From Terriglobia bacterium (GTDB taxonomy: Bacteria > Acidobacteriota > Terriglobia > Terriglobales > Acidobacteriaceae): DNA of 39,417 bases. The stretch covers positions 1-39,417 of the forward strand of contig JAVUPY010000091.1 of assembly GCA_032252755.1 (NCBI GenBank), read 5' to 3'. Of the stretch, positions 13,688 to 23,119 are shown one piece after another. The position numbers and the translations under genes are program-made. Positions within the stretch are counted from its first letter, which is position 1; every line of letters begins with the position of its first letter. A model generated the notes under the pieces. That model ran no database searches, was not told the origin of the DNA, and saw nothing but the letters and a program-made list of their open reading frames with translations.

Positions 13688-14380
13688 TTGCTTATCTTTC
13701 ATCACTTCTTCCGGGTCGTATTGATGCAGCCCCCGCACGACTTTTTGCAACGGTGCCAGGCGCAACAGATATATATGCTTCCGCGGTTCATCGCCTTCAA
13801 TGTATTCCGCAACTTCGTAGAGTTTGTCATTGTATGAAATCGTCATCAGGTGATCCCAACCCGGCCTGCTGCGGCAACTCGCAATTGCCAAGTCGTACCC
13901 GCTACCGTTCATGGGCGGCTCACTGACCAGATCTGGCACGCGCGGCCCCTGCTTCTTCTCCGCGTAGTATTCGCTCCACTTCTGCGAGGCTATGTCGAGC
14001 AGAGCCAGAGGCAGCGTCCCGACCACTTCCCGGGTAGAGATTGCCGCTATCAATCGCACCGCACCTTCAAATGCAAAATAGATCAGCAGCAGTGACGTCG
14101 GTAGAAGCACGTACGCGACGAGCAGGATGATGCCGGCTGCTCTCACGGCGGTGTCTCCACCCTTCTCTGCCAACCCGGCAACCACTCGAGCATCAATCTG
14201 CGCGACCTGCTCCTGGATGAATCGCGGATAGCGGACGGCGAGAATTCCCAACGCCGATAGCATCTGCGCGATTCCTGACGCGACGGCACTAGTCAGCAGG
14301 TTCCCGTGCCACTGCGGAAGCCATTGCCGCCTAAAACGTTCCGGCAGTAGAACAACCGCGAATCCGAGGAGGAAATTCAT
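13670..14380 (-). CDS. Hypothetical membrane protein
   Basis: The protein has 236 aa. It has an N-terminal hydrophobic segment (MNFLLGFAVVLLPERF), a second moderately hydrophobic segment near 28-50 and a strong one at about 82-108 (AAGIILLVAYVLLPTSLLLI). A soluble C-terminal half of about 120 residues ends in LHQYDPEEVMKDKQLAISN. I recognise no family with certainty. The gene is divergent from gap, with 197 bp between the two starts. The 3' end lies inside an inverted repeat. Confidence 0.7.
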   Translation of the reverse strand: MNFLLGFAVVLLPERFRRQWLPQWHGNLLTSAVASGIAQMLSALGILAVRYPRFIQEQVAQIDARVVAGLAEKGGDTAVRAAGIILLVAYVLLPTSLLLIYFAFEGAVRLIAAISTREVVGTLPLALLDIASQKWSEYYAEKKQGPRVPDLVSEPPMNGSGYDLAIASCRSRPGWDHLMTISYNDKLYEVAEYIEGDEPRKHIYLLRLAPLQKVVRGLHQYDPEEVMKDKQLAISN

Positions 14381-14448
14381 TTAGCTAATTCTGCAATCAG
14401 CATCTGCAACGCAGCAAGTCTCTTCCGTCACTGTCCCATTGTGAATAA

Positions 14449-15588
<1,140 letters not shown>

Positions 15589-15595
15589 ATCAGTG

Positions 15596-15637
15596 CCCCA
15601 CCCTTCCGCGCGCGTCTTGAGCGAAGGGTGGGGTTTT
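15596..15637 (+). terminator. Rho-independent terminator after gap
   Basis: CCCCACCCTT (15596-15605) pairs with AAGGGTGGGG (15624-15633), followed by TTTT. It starts 8 bp after the gap stop and should end or attenuate transcription before pgk. Confidence 0.85.
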
Positions 15638-15695
15638 ACGCAGTTTCAACCCGCAACGGGCTCTCGCCCGCCGCTTGCATTACGCAAGGTGCGCC

Positions 15696-16907
15696 ATGGC
15701 CAAACTTTCGATTCGCGATCTTTCCCTGAATAATCACCGGATTTTCATGCGGGTGGATTTCAATGTCCCGCTCGATAACGGACGCGTCACTGACGATACG
15801 CGCATCCGCGAAACCCTTCCCACCATCGAGTACGCGCTGCGTCACGGCGCCAAGCTCATCCTCGCTTCGCACCTGGGGCGCCCCAAGGGCAAGCCCAAGC
15901 CGGAATTCAGTCTTCGACCGGTCGCCGAACGGCTTCGCATCCTGCTCGATGAGCGCATCGGACGCGGCCAGAACGTGGGATTCTCTCCCGATTGTGTCGG
16001 TATGCAAGCCGAAGAACTGGCAGGCAGGCTTGAGCGCGGCCAGACATTGCTGCTCGAAAATGTCCGCTTCCACGCCGAAGAAGAAGCCAACGACGAGACT
16101 TTCTCCAAGCAGTTGGCGAAACTCGCCGACTTCTATGTCAACGATGCCTTCGGCTCCGCACATCGTGCCCACGCTTCAACTGTCGGTATCACTAAGTTCG
16201 TTTCCAAGTCCGCCGCCGGCCTGCTGATGGAAAAGGAACTCGAGTATCTCGGCAAGGCGATGTCGAATCCGCAAAAGCCATTCGTCGCGATCCTCGGTGG
16301 CGCCAAGGTCAGCGACAAAATCGGGGTGATCAAAAACCTCATCGGCAAAGTCGACGCCCTGATCATCGGCGGCGGCATGGCCTACACTTTCCTGAAAGCG
16401 CAAGGCCATGAAATCGGAAAATCTCTGCTCGAAGCCGACAAGATCGACCTCGCGAAAGAACTGCTCGCCGAAGCGAAGCACAAGAACGTTCGCCTGCTGC
16501 TCCCCGTCGACCACGTTGTCTCCGACAAGCTCGACGCCACCGCGCGCCCGCAGATGATCGCGAAAGGCCAGCCAATTCCGGCCGACAAGATGGCGCTCGA
16601 CATCGGTCCCGAAACGATTCAGCTCTTCGCGGACGAGATTTCGCGCGCCCGCACCATCGTCTGGAACGGGCCCATGGGCGTCTTTGAACTCGATCCGTTC
16701 GCGGTCGGCACAACCAGGATCGCGCGAGCGGTCGCCGACAATGCTGGTGCAACATCTATCGTCGGCGGCGGTGACAGCGTCGCAGCCGTGCACAAGGCCG
16801 GGGTTGCTGACAAGATTACGCATATTTCCACCGGTGGCGGGGCTTCACTCGAATTCCTCGAGGGCAAAAAACTCCCCGGCGTGGAAGCGCTCACGGACAA
16901 GCACTGA
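15696..16907 (+). CDS. pgk: Phosphoglycerate kinase
   Basis: The protein has 403 aa and transfers phosphate from 1,3-bisphosphoglycerate to ADP. ATG 15696 fits the family N-terminus ([20 protein letters not shown]). Signatures are [11 protein letters not shown] near 19-29, HLGRPKG near 57-63, the [15 protein letters not shown] box near 150, the hinge region [11 protein letters not shown], and the C-terminal nucleotide loop GGGDSVAAV. Nothing is missing. It follows the gap terminator by 59 bp and precedes a hairpin and the macro-domain gene. Confidence 0.97.
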   Translation: MAKLSIRDLSLNNHRIFMRVDFNVPLDNGRVTDDTRIRETLPTIEYALRHGAKLILASHLGRPKGKPKPEFSLRPVAERLRILLDERIGRGQNVGFSPDCVGMQAEELAGRLERGQTLLLENVRFHAEEEANDETFSKQLAKLADFYVNDAFGSAHRAHASTVGITKFVSKSAAGLLMEKELEYLGKAMSNPQKPFVAILGGAKVSDKIGVIKNLIGKVDALIIGGGMAYTFLKAQGHEIGKSLLEADKIDLAKELLAEAKHKNVRLLLPVDHVVSDKLDATARPQMIAKGQPIPADKMALDIGPETIQLFADEISRARTIVWNGPMGVFELDPFAVGTTRIARAVADNAGATSIVGGGDSVAAVHKAGVADKITHISTGGGASLEFLEGKKLPGVEALTDKH

Positions 16908-16924
16908 CTGCATACTCTCGGTGC

Positions 16925-16954
16925 CCCACATCTGCCGCAGTTGGCGGATGTGGG
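16925..16954 (+). terminator. Hairpin after pgk
   Basis: CCCACATCTGCC (16925-16936) pairs with GGCGGATGTGGG (16943-16954), with one G-U pair. No U-tract follows, so it may only attenuate or stabilise the mRNA between pgk and the macro-domain gene. Confidence 0.5.
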
Positions 16955-16981
16955 TGCAACCTCAATTTCGGCAGGTAGAAA

Positions 16982-17608
16982 TTGACTGAAACCGTGCGCC
17001 TCTCGCTGGGTGAAGGTTCGACCATCGAACTGGTGGAAGGCGACATCACGCGCCAGCAGGTCGACGCCATCGTGAACGCCGCCAACTCATCGCTGATGGG
17101 CGGCGGCGGAGTCGATGGCGCGATCCATCGCGCCGGCGGCCTTGAGATTCTCGAAGAGTGCCGTAAGATCGTGGCTGCGCAAGGCTCTCTTCTACCCGGC
17201 CGCGCAGTACACACCACCGCCGGACTGCTTCCCGCCGGATTCGTCATCCACACCGTCGGCCCCGTCTGGCACGGCGGCGAGCACGGCGAACCGGAAACGC
17301 TTGCCAGTTGCTATCGAGAATCGCTGATGCTCGCCGACAGGCTTCAACTCCAGCACATTGCATTTCCGTCCATCTCAACGGGCGCTTACGGCTACCCCGT
17401 AGCGGAAGCTGCCGAAGTTGCGCTTGGAACCGTTGCTGCTGTTCTTCCTGATCTTCGCTACGTCCGCGAAGTCCGTTTTGTCCTTTTCGCTAACCGAGAT
17501 TTCAACACCTATCGTCGGGCACTCGAGTCGCTAATAGCCCAAAACCCTGACCGCTATCAACTCATAGTTCGTTCCGAGAACCACCGGGCCGAGCCCGGAC
17601 CGTCATAA
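16982..17608 (+). CDS. Macro-domain protein (ADP-ribose-type hydrolase)
   Basis: The protein has 208 aa. It carries the macro-domain signatures: GDITRQQVDAIVNAANSSLM near 21-40 with the conserved Asn, GGGGVDGAIHRAGG near 41-54 forming the phosphate loop, and the second loop PSISTGAYGYP near 136-146. Family members bind ADP-ribose and remove it from proteins or hydrolyse O-acetyl-ADP-ribose. The start is uncertain: TTG 16982 (weak AGGT upstream) or GTG 16994. It lies between pgk and tpiA on the same strand, 12 bp before tpiA, so it is probably co-transcribed with tpiA. Confidence 0.9.
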   Translation: MTETVRLSLGEGSTIELVEGDITRQQVDAIVNAANSSLMGGGGVDGAIHRAGGLEILEECRKIVAAQGSLLPGRAVHTTAGLLPAGFVIHTVGPVWHGGEHGEPETLASCYRESLMLADRLQLQHIAFPSISTGAYGYPVAEAAEVALGTVAAVLPDLRYVREVRFVLFANRDFNTYRRALESLIAQNPDRYQLIVRSENHRAEPGPS

Positions 17609-17620
17609 TCGAGAGAACCC

Positions 17621-18370
17621 ATGCGAAAGAAAATCATTGCCGCCAATTGGAAGATGTACAAAACTCCCGCCGAATCGCGCGCCTTCATGGACGCCTTCAT
17701 TCCGCTCGTAAAAGATCACAAGCGTGATGAGATCGTTATTTGTCCGCCATTCGTCGACATCGCCGCCGTGGTCGACGCCGCCAAGGGCACGAACATCAAG
17801 GTCGGCGGACAAAATCTTTATTGGGAGAAAGAAGGCGCCTATACCGGCGAAATCAGCGGAGCCATGCTCATCGGCGCCGGATGCGAATACGTCATCATCG
17901 GCCACTCCGAACGGCGCCAGTACTTTGGTGAAACCGACGACACCGTCAATCGCCGACTCGAAGTCGCACTCGAAGCGGGACTCTCTGTTATTCTCTGCGT
18001 CGGCGAAGTCATCGAAGAACGCGAAGCTGGCCTGACAGAAGATGTCCTGCGCCGCCAGTGCAACCGAGCCTTCCGCGGCATCGGCACCAAGAAGGCCGCT
18101 AAAATGAGCATCGCCTACGAACCAGTCTGGGCGATAGGCACCGGCAGAACCGCCACTCCGGAGCTTGCCGAACAGGCTCACCTCGTCATCCGTGGCGAAG
18201 CCGAGAGCATGTTCGGAAACGAATACGCTAACCAGCTTCGTATTCTCTACGGTGGCAGCGTGAAACCCGACAACGCGACCGCCCTCATGAGCCAGCCCGA
18301 CATCGACGGCGCCCTGGTAGGCGGCGCGAGCCTGAAACCGGACAGCTTCGCGAAAATCGTCAGATATTAA
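17621..18370 (+). CDS. tpiA: Triosephosphate isomerase
   Basis: The protein has 249 aa and interconverts dihydroxyacetone phosphate and glyceraldehyde-3-phosphate. Active-site residues are Asn9 and Lys11 (AANWKMYK), His95 (IIGHSERR) and Glu167 (AYEPVWAIGTG). The phosphate-gripping loop (AIGTGRTATPE) and the C-terminal YGGSVKPDN and GGASLKPDSF motifs are present. The length is normal. ATG 17621 follows GAGAGAA. It is last in the cluster and ends before a strong terminator. Confidence 0.97.
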   Translation: MRKKIIAANWKMYKTPAESRAFMDAFIPLVKDHKRDEIVICPPFVDIAAVVDAAKGTNIKVGGQNLYWEKEGAYTGEISGAMLIGAGCEYVIIGHSERRQYFGETDDTVNRRLEVALEAGLSVILCVGEVIEEREAGLTEDVLRRQCNRAFRGIGTKKAAKMSIAYEPVWAIGTGRTATPELAEQAHLVIRGEAESMFGNEYANQLRILYGGSVKPDNATALMSQPDIDGALVGGASLKPDSFAKIVRY

Positions 18371-18410
18371 GACCCCTGGGTACTCACAGAAGCCTTGAAA
18401 CTCAAAAGCA

Positions 18411-18447
18411 AAAGGGCAAGACGGATTACATGACCGTCTTGCCCTTT
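18411..18447. terminator. Bidirectional terminator between tpiA and the M13 peptidase gene
   Basis: AAAGGGCAAGACGG (18411-18424) pairs perfectly over 14 bp with CCGTCTTGCCCTTT (18434-18447). T-rich sequence follows on + (GCCTTCTTCCC) and AGCAAAAGGG-type A-rich sequence precedes it, so it can serve both convergent genes. Confidence 0.85.
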
Positions 18448-18469
18448 GCCTTCTTCCCTTTGACTTGCC

Positions 18470-20581
18470 TTACCAGATCTTCACTCTCTGATCCGGCGCG
18501 AGGTACAGTGTTTCTCCTGGCTTCACATTGAACGCCGGATACCAGGCATCAATGTTCCTCACCGTATCGGCACGGTACTGCGCTGGGGAGTGTGGATCGG
18601 TTGCAACCTGCCGGCGAAGGGCAGCGTCCCTTGTCTTCTGTCCCCATGCCTGTCCAAACGCGATGAAGAACTGCTGGTCGCCGGTGAACCCATCTTGCAC
18701 GGGTGCAGGCTTTCCTTTCAGAGACGCATGGTAGCCGTCATACGCTGCGTCCAAACCGGCGACATCGGCGATGTTTTCCGCCTCCGTCTGCTTGCCATTC
18801 AGCGACAGGTCCGGGAAAGGCTTGTACTGGTTATATTGCTCCACGAGCTTCTGCGTAGAGGCCTCGAACCGCTCCAGGTCCGCCGGTGTCCACCAGTTTC
18901 GCAGCCGTCCCTTGTCGTCGAACGTGCTTCCCTCGGTGTCGAAGGTGTGGCTGATCTCGTGTCCGATCACGGCGCCAATCGCGCCGTAATTGGTCGCTGC
19001 CGGAGCCTTCGGGTCGAAGAATGGGGGCTGCAGGATCGCGGCCGGGAAGTTCAGCGCAATCTGCAGTGGCAGGTTCACGGCATTCACGGTCTGCGGCGTC
19101 ATTGACCACTCCTGACGGTTCACGATCGAACCCAATCGGTCCACCTGAAAGTGATATTCATACAACCGCGCCCGCTCGACGTTTCTGAAAGCGTCATCAG
19201 GGTTCACCTCATATTTTGAATAATCCCGCCACGTTTCGGGATACCCGATGCCGACGTAGAGAGCGCTCAGCTTCGCCTCGGCTTCCTGCTTGGTCTTCGG
19301 ATTCATCCATGTGAGCGCCTGTATCCTTTTCCGAAAGGCATTGATGATGTTGGTGACCATCTCCTGTCCCATGGCCTTTGCCTCCGGCGAAAAATACCGC
19401 TTCGCATAAACTTTGCCGACGGCATCGCCCAGGTACTGATTCACCAGGTCCACAGCCCGACGCCACCGCGGCATCTGCTCGGGCGTCCCCAGGAGCGTCT
19501 TGCCGAAAAAGTCGAACTGCTCATCTTCAAATGCCTTGGGCAGCACGTTGGCGTACGCCTCGATCTGGTGAAATGCCAGCCAATCCTTCCATGTATCCAG
19601 CGGCTCGGAAGCCACCAGGCCCGATTCGCCCGTGAACGCTTCCGGTTGCCAAACGTCGAAGTTCTTTACCTGGGTTAGACCGGCACCCTGGAAGAATTCC
19701 GCCCAGTCGAGTCCCGGAGCGTTTTTGGTGAAATCTTCCTGAGTCCAGTTATTGTCCGCTTTGTGAATGTTCTCATTGTCTGCCAGCGAGCGCTGCTTCT
19801 CGGCAATTGCGTGCTCCAATTCGTAAACCTTCGCTGCGCGCGCTTCCGGGTCGCTGAATCCAGCCAGCTTGAACATTGCCGCAACATGCGCCTTGTACTT
19901 CTCCTGAATCTCCTTCATGTGCGCCGTGTTGGAGATGTAGTACTCGCGGTCCGGCATCACCAGTCCGCCCTGCAGCAAGTACGCGTTGTAGTGCTGGTAG
20001 TCGGTGAACCCGGGACCCACCCACAACCCGAAAAGGTTCTGCGTGTGGTAGTTGGTATTGTTCATCGGATCGACGTCGGCGCGCAGGCTTTCGCCCAGCG
20101 CCCGCGATAGACCCTTCTTATCTTTGATCGCGTTGATGGCATCGAGCATTGGCTTGAGCGGCGCAATCCCGCGCTTCTCGATCGCGGCCTCGTCCATGTA
20201 GGAGTTGTAGAGGTCGGCCATCTTCTGCGCTTCCGAACCCGCAGGAGCCTTCGACTTCGCCGCATCCTGGATGATGTCTGCCACGTTCTTGTCGGCTATA
20301 TTCAGCAGCGCCGTGAAACCGGAAACACTACTACGATCCGGAGGAATAACTGTCCGCTTGATCCAGTCGCCATTTGCGTACAGAAAGAAATTGTCGCCCG
20401 GCTTGACGCCCGTATCCATGTTGGCCGGAACAAAGCCGCGAATCTCGGCTGCACCTGCACCTGTCTCTGGGCCCTTTTGGGATCCTTGTGCCAAAGCCAA
20501 GGAACATGTCAGGGCGAAGCTGATAGAAAGAATTGAAATTCGCGTGATCAAGGCACGCACGGATCTTTCAGGCATTTTCAT
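18470..20581 (-). CDS. Secreted M13-family zinc metallopeptidase (neprilysin/PepO-like)
   Basis: The protein has 703 aa from the ATG at 20581 (GGAG upstream; 21 extra codons in the longer frame look untranslated). A signal peptide of about 30 residues (RALITRISILSISFALTCSLALA-Q) is followed by the M13 N-terminal domain (TGVKPGDNFFLYANGDWIKR). The catalytic core has HEISH at 541-545 (zinc ligands and Glu542) and the third ligand Glu602 in ENIADVAGLDAAYDGY. The C-terminal end has DPHSPAQYRADTVRNIDAWY, FNVKPGETLYL and VKIW. These enzymes cleave short peptides in the periplasm or outside. Acidobacteria often carry many copies. Single gene, convergent with tpiA. Confidence 0.95.
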   Translation of the reverse strand: MKMPERSVRALITRISILSISFALTCSLALAQGSQKGPETGAGAAEIRGFVPANMDTGVKPGDNFFLYANGDWIKRTVIPPDRSSVSGFTALLNIADKNVADIIQDAAKSKAPAGSEAQKMADLYNSYMDEAAIEKRGIAPLKPMLDAINAIKDKKGLSRALGESLRADVDPMNNTNYHTQNLFGLWVGPGFTDYQHYNAYLLQGGLVMPDREYYISNTAHMKEIQEKYKAHVAAMFKLAGFSDPEARAAKVYELEHAIAEKQRSLADNENIHKADNNWTQEDFTKNAPGLDWAEFFQGAGLTQVKNFDVWQPEAFTGESGLVASEPLDTWKDWLAFHQIEAYANVLPKAFEDEQFDFFGKTLLGTPEQMPRWRRAVDLVNQYLGDAVGKVYAKRYFSPEAKAMGQEMVTNIINAFRKRIQALTWMNPKTKQEAEAKLSALYVGIGYPETWRDYSKYEVNPDDAFRNVERARLYEYHFQVDRLGSIVNRQEWSMTPQTVNAVNLPLQIALNFPAAILQPPFFDPKAPAATNYGAIGAVIGHEISHTFDTEGSTFDDKGRLRNWWTPADLERFEASTQKLVEQYNQYKPFPDLSLNGKQTEAENIADVAGLDAAYDGYHASLKGKPAPVQDGFTGDQQFFIAFGQAWGQKTRDAALRRQVATDPHSPAQYRADTVRNIDAWYPAFNVKPGETLYLAPDQRVKIW

Positions 20582-20707
20582 TTTCGGAGCTCCACGTTTA
20601 TGAGTACTGTACGGGTGAATATGGTTGGACGGCTCAGGAAGCAAGGAGATAGCGCCTCAGTGCTGGCCTGCCGCTTCAAGGGTCTCCGCTACGCCCAGCG
20701 CGGAGTT

Positions 20708-20716
20708 TGCTATAAT
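20708..20716 (+). promoter_or_regulatory. Extended -10 promoter of tRNA-Leu
   Basis: TGCTATAAT is a consensus extended -10 element (TATAAT 20711-20716), 46 bp before the tRNA. No clear -35 box is visible, as expected for extended -10 promoters. Confidence 0.6.
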
Positions 20717-20762
20717 CGAAATGCCTCAATTGTGTTCTTTGGAAATGGTTACCCCGAGATGT

Positions 20763-20848
20763 GCGGAAGTGGTGGAATTGGCAGACACACCATCTTGAGG
20801 GGGTGGCGCCCAAAAGGCGTGCGGGTTCAAGTCCCGCCTTCCGCACCA
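20763..20848 (+). tRNA. tRNA-Leu (anticodon GAG)
   Basis: An 86-nt class II tRNA: acceptor GCGGAAG/CTTCCGC, A73 and encoded CCA; D arm with GGTGGAATTGGCAGACAC typical of leucine; anticodon stem CCATC/GGTGG around TTGAGGG (anticodon GAG); long variable arm; T arm GCGGG-TTCAAGT-CCCGC. Confidence 0.95.
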
Positions 20849-20923
20849 TGCTGCTCCTTTCCAAGTTCCTCAAGGCAAAAGTTTTGAAGGGCGATGCCGT
20901 GAGTTAACCGGCAAACATTGTAA

Positions 20924-21232
20924 ATGTTTATCCTCATCACGATTATTCACATTATCGTTTCGTTGTTCCTGATCGGCGTGGTCCTGCTGCAGAGCGGTCA
21001 GAGTGGCGACATCGCTGCTGCGTTCGGAGGCATGGGCAGCCAGACGGCTTTCGGTCCTCGCTCGGCCGCTAACACCCTGACCAGGGCGACGACCGTCGCT
21101 GCAGTCATCTTCATGCTCACCTCGTTCACGCTGGCCATCATGTCCACCCGCGAGGGCAGCACCGTCGGCGGCAGTTCGGTCCTTGGCAACACACCGACGC
21201 AGCAGCAACAGGCTCCGGCTCCGAAGAAGTAA
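20924..21232 (+). CDS. secG: Preprotein translocase subunit SecG
   Basis: The protein has 102 aa. Two transmembrane segments (about 1-22, ILITIIHIIVSLFLIGVVLL, and about 52-74, TTVAAVIFMLTSFTLAIM) flank the conserved cytosolic loop QSGQSGDIAAAFGGMGSQTAFG. A Gln/Pro/Lys-rich tail follows. SecG assists SecYE-mediated export. It lies just after tRNA-Leu and is followed by a terminator; placement beside tRNA-Leu is common for secG. Confidence 0.95.
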   Translation: MFILITIIHIIVSLFLIGVVLLQSGQSGDIAAAFGGMGSQTAFGPRSAANTLTRATTVAAVIFMLTSFTLAIMSTREGSTVGGSSVLGNTPTQQQQAPAPKK

Positions 21233-21246
21233 GTTTCAACAACAAC

Positions 21247-21270
21247 AAAGCCTCCGGTTACGGAGGCTTT
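21247..21270 (+). terminator. Rho-independent terminator after secG
   Basis: AAAGCCTCCG (21247-21256) pairs with CGGAGGCTTT (21261-21270) around GTTA, followed by T-rich TGCATTTTTG. Confidence 0.9.
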
Positions 21271-21334
21271 TGCATTTTTGGGGTCGAAAGTCTAAAGTCG
21301 CAAGCGAGAAGTTTCGCTTTCGACTTTAGACCGC

Positions 21335-21964
21335 ATGATCCACGAAATCCTTCCTGTCGGCCCGCTCCAGTGCAATTGCTCCATCGTGGGCGACGAAAAG
21401 TCCCACGAAGCCATCGTCATCGATCCTGGCGACGAAATCGAGTCCATCCTCGGAATTCTTCGTTCTCACAATCTCGCCCTCAAACAGATCGTCATCACCC
21501 ATGCACACATCGATCACGTTGGGGGCGCCGCGAAGTTGAAGCGCGCGACCGGCGCTCCCATCCTCCTCAACGAGAACGATACCGCGCTTCTGAAGATGCT
21601 CGACGTACAGGCTGCATGGCTCGGAATGCGTCCGCCCGGCGAGGTCACCGTGGATCGCAACCTTCGCGAGGGCGATTCCATAAATGCAGGCTCTCATCAG
21701 GGGCAGGTGATCCATACCCCGGGACACACCGAAGGGTCCCTCTGTCTCTTGTTTGCTCCGGAGAAAACTCTGATTGCGGGAGACACTCTCTTCGCGGGGA
21801 GCATCGGACGCACCGATCTGCCCGGGGGAAACTACAAGAAAATCATTGATTCCCTACACGGGAAACTACTCACTCTGCCGGACGAAACTCTCGTGATCCC
21901 CGGCCACGGTCCCACAACGACGATAGGCGAAGAGCGCGAGAGCAATCCATTCCTGCAAAAGTAA
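21335..21964 (+). CDS. Metallo-beta-lactamase-fold hydrolase (glyoxalase II-like)
   Basis: The protein has 209 aa with the metal-binding motif THAHIDH at 55-61 (His56, His58, Asp60, His61), then HTPGHTEGS, AGDTLFAGSIGRTD and the final histidine in IPGHGPTT. This is the hydroxyacylglutathione-hydrolase-like subgroup of the MBL fold, hydrolysing thioesters such as S-lactoylglutathione or unknown esters. It lacks the C-terminal substrate-binding domain of true GloB, so glyoxalase activity is uncertain. Single gene between a terminator and a convergent gene. Confidence 0.9.
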   Translation: MIHEILPVGPLQCNCSIVGDEKSHEAIVIDPGDEIESILGILRSHNLALKQIVITHAHIDHVGGAAKLKRATGAPILLNENDTALLKMLDVQAAWLGMRPPGEVTVDRNLREGDSINAGSHQGQVIHTPGHTEGSLCLLFAPEKTLIAGDTLFAGSIGRTDLPGGNYKKIIDSLHGKLLTLPDETLVIPGHGPTTTIGEERESNPFLQK

Positions 21965-21989
21965 AAGGCAGTCAGACCTGCAACCGCGA

Positions 21990-22454
21990 TCAGGATGCCA
22001 CTGCAGTCCTCTTCCTCGCCGCCTCGGCGGTCAACTCCTCGTACTCCAGGGACAGGTAGTAAACCGCGGTCTCGAAGAACTGTTCCATCATGCGAATGAG
22101 TTCGAACCCTGCCTGCAACTCGAGCGGGTTCTCGGTCACTCCCTCGTGAACCAGGTAGTCCCACAAGTTTTCCTTGCTGGTCATGATGGCCCAATAAACA
22201 GTGCTCAGCGGAACTCCCTGCTCGAACCGTCGTCGCGCGACTTGCCGGTACATGTGTTCGATATCGCGTTCAGTCTTGTTGACCAGCCAGTCGCTGAGTT
22301 GCCTGTAGATTTCACGAACGCGTTCTTCGATCTCCGCTCGCGGAACCTTTCGCAGTTCGCGACACTTGTCGCAAATCTCCAGTTTCCGCATCATTTCTTC
22401 TGCAAGTTGGTCTGAGTGGTGTTCTATAAGTCGCACCAGCCTGAGAGCAATCAT
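21990..22454 (-). CDS. RsbRD-like helical domain protein
   Basis: The protein has 154 aa and is entirely helical in appearance. It begins MIALRLVRLIEHHSDQLAEE, continues with REIYRQLSDWLVNKTERDIE and YRQVARRRFEQGVPLSTVYW, and ends MMEQFFETAVYYLSLEYEEL. The pattern resembles the N-terminal regulatory domain of RsbR-type stressosome proteins (RsbRD_N), which is sometimes a stand-alone protein. Family assignment is by pattern and is not certain. The role may be in stress signalling. The start lies 75 bp downstream (in its own direction) of the CoA-binding gene's stop. Confidence 0.6.
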   Translation of the reverse strand: MIALRLVRLIEHHSDQLAEEMMRKLEICDKCRELRKVPRAEIEERVREIYRQLSDWLVNKTERDIEHMYRQVARRRFEQGVPLSTVYWAIMTSKENLWDYLVHEGVTENPLELQAGFELIRMMEQFFETAVYYLSLEYEELTAEAARKRTAVAS

Positions 22455-22529
22455 GATCGCCTCCCGTGGTGGACAGCCCTCACGCGGATTGTAATCCCAA
22501 AACCCCTCCGCGGGCGCATTGGAAAATGG

Positions 22530-22994
22530 TTATCTCGGATAGCTGTGAAACACTTTTCGCACAAAACCATGAAACCTGTGAATGCCGCCACTGTTATTCA
22601 AGAACATGAACGGACACTCACCATTTATGACGTTCACCCCTGCGTTCCTCAGACGCGAGAGTGAAAGCGGCGATACCTTGCTCCGCCCGTTATACCCATA
22701 AATCCACACGTGACGAACTCCAGCTTTGGCGCAGTCCTGCATGAGATCTTCCGTTATCGCCTGAGGCGTCATCAGTAATACGGCGTCAGGCGCAGGCCTC
22801 ACATCCGCCAGTCGCGGACAGAATTGCGATCCATCGACTTCTGTTGCGTTCGGGTTAACAGCAACCGTCTCATAACCTCGCGCAACGAATTCCTTGAACA
22901 ACGAGCGACTGAAATCTTTTGGATTCCGCGAAACGCCAATCACCGCAATCCGCTTCTGCCCCAGAAATTCTCGAATTTCGTCCAGAGAATTCAT
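22530..22994 (-). CDS. CoA-binding domain protein (CoA_binding_2)
   Basis: The protein has 154 aa: a Rossmann fold starting with KRIAVIGVSRNPKDFSRSLF, then GYETVAVNPNATEVDGSQFC near 41-60, PDAVLLMTPQAITEDLMQDC and GVRHVWIYGY. The spacing fits YccU/CoA_binding_2 proteins, small cytosolic proteins binding CoA or a nucleotide with unknown physiological role. The C-terminus keeps the INGECPFMFLNNSGGIHRFH box. No partner gene makes the function clearer. Confidence 0.85.
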   Translation of the reverse strand: MNSLDEIREFLGQKRIAVIGVSRNPKDFSRSLFKEFVARGYETVAVNPNATEVDGSQFCPRLADVRPAPDAVLLMTPQAITEDLMQDCAKAGVRHVWIYGYNGRSKVSPLSLSRLRNAGVNVINGECPFMFLNNSGGIHRFHGFVRKVFHSYPR

Positions 22995-23119
22995 ATTGAT
23001 CCTGAGGTTATCCTAAGGTGGTCGAATAACTATTTCAGTGACTGCCGTACTAGCGGGATGTGCGAGCGGGGACGCGATTCAGGTTCAGCCGTAGTGCGGC
23101 TTCTCCTATAACCAACCCG

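Noticed and set aside
18470-20644. Longer M13 peptidase start at 20644
   Set aside because: The added 21 residues precede a clear signal peptide that begins at 20581.
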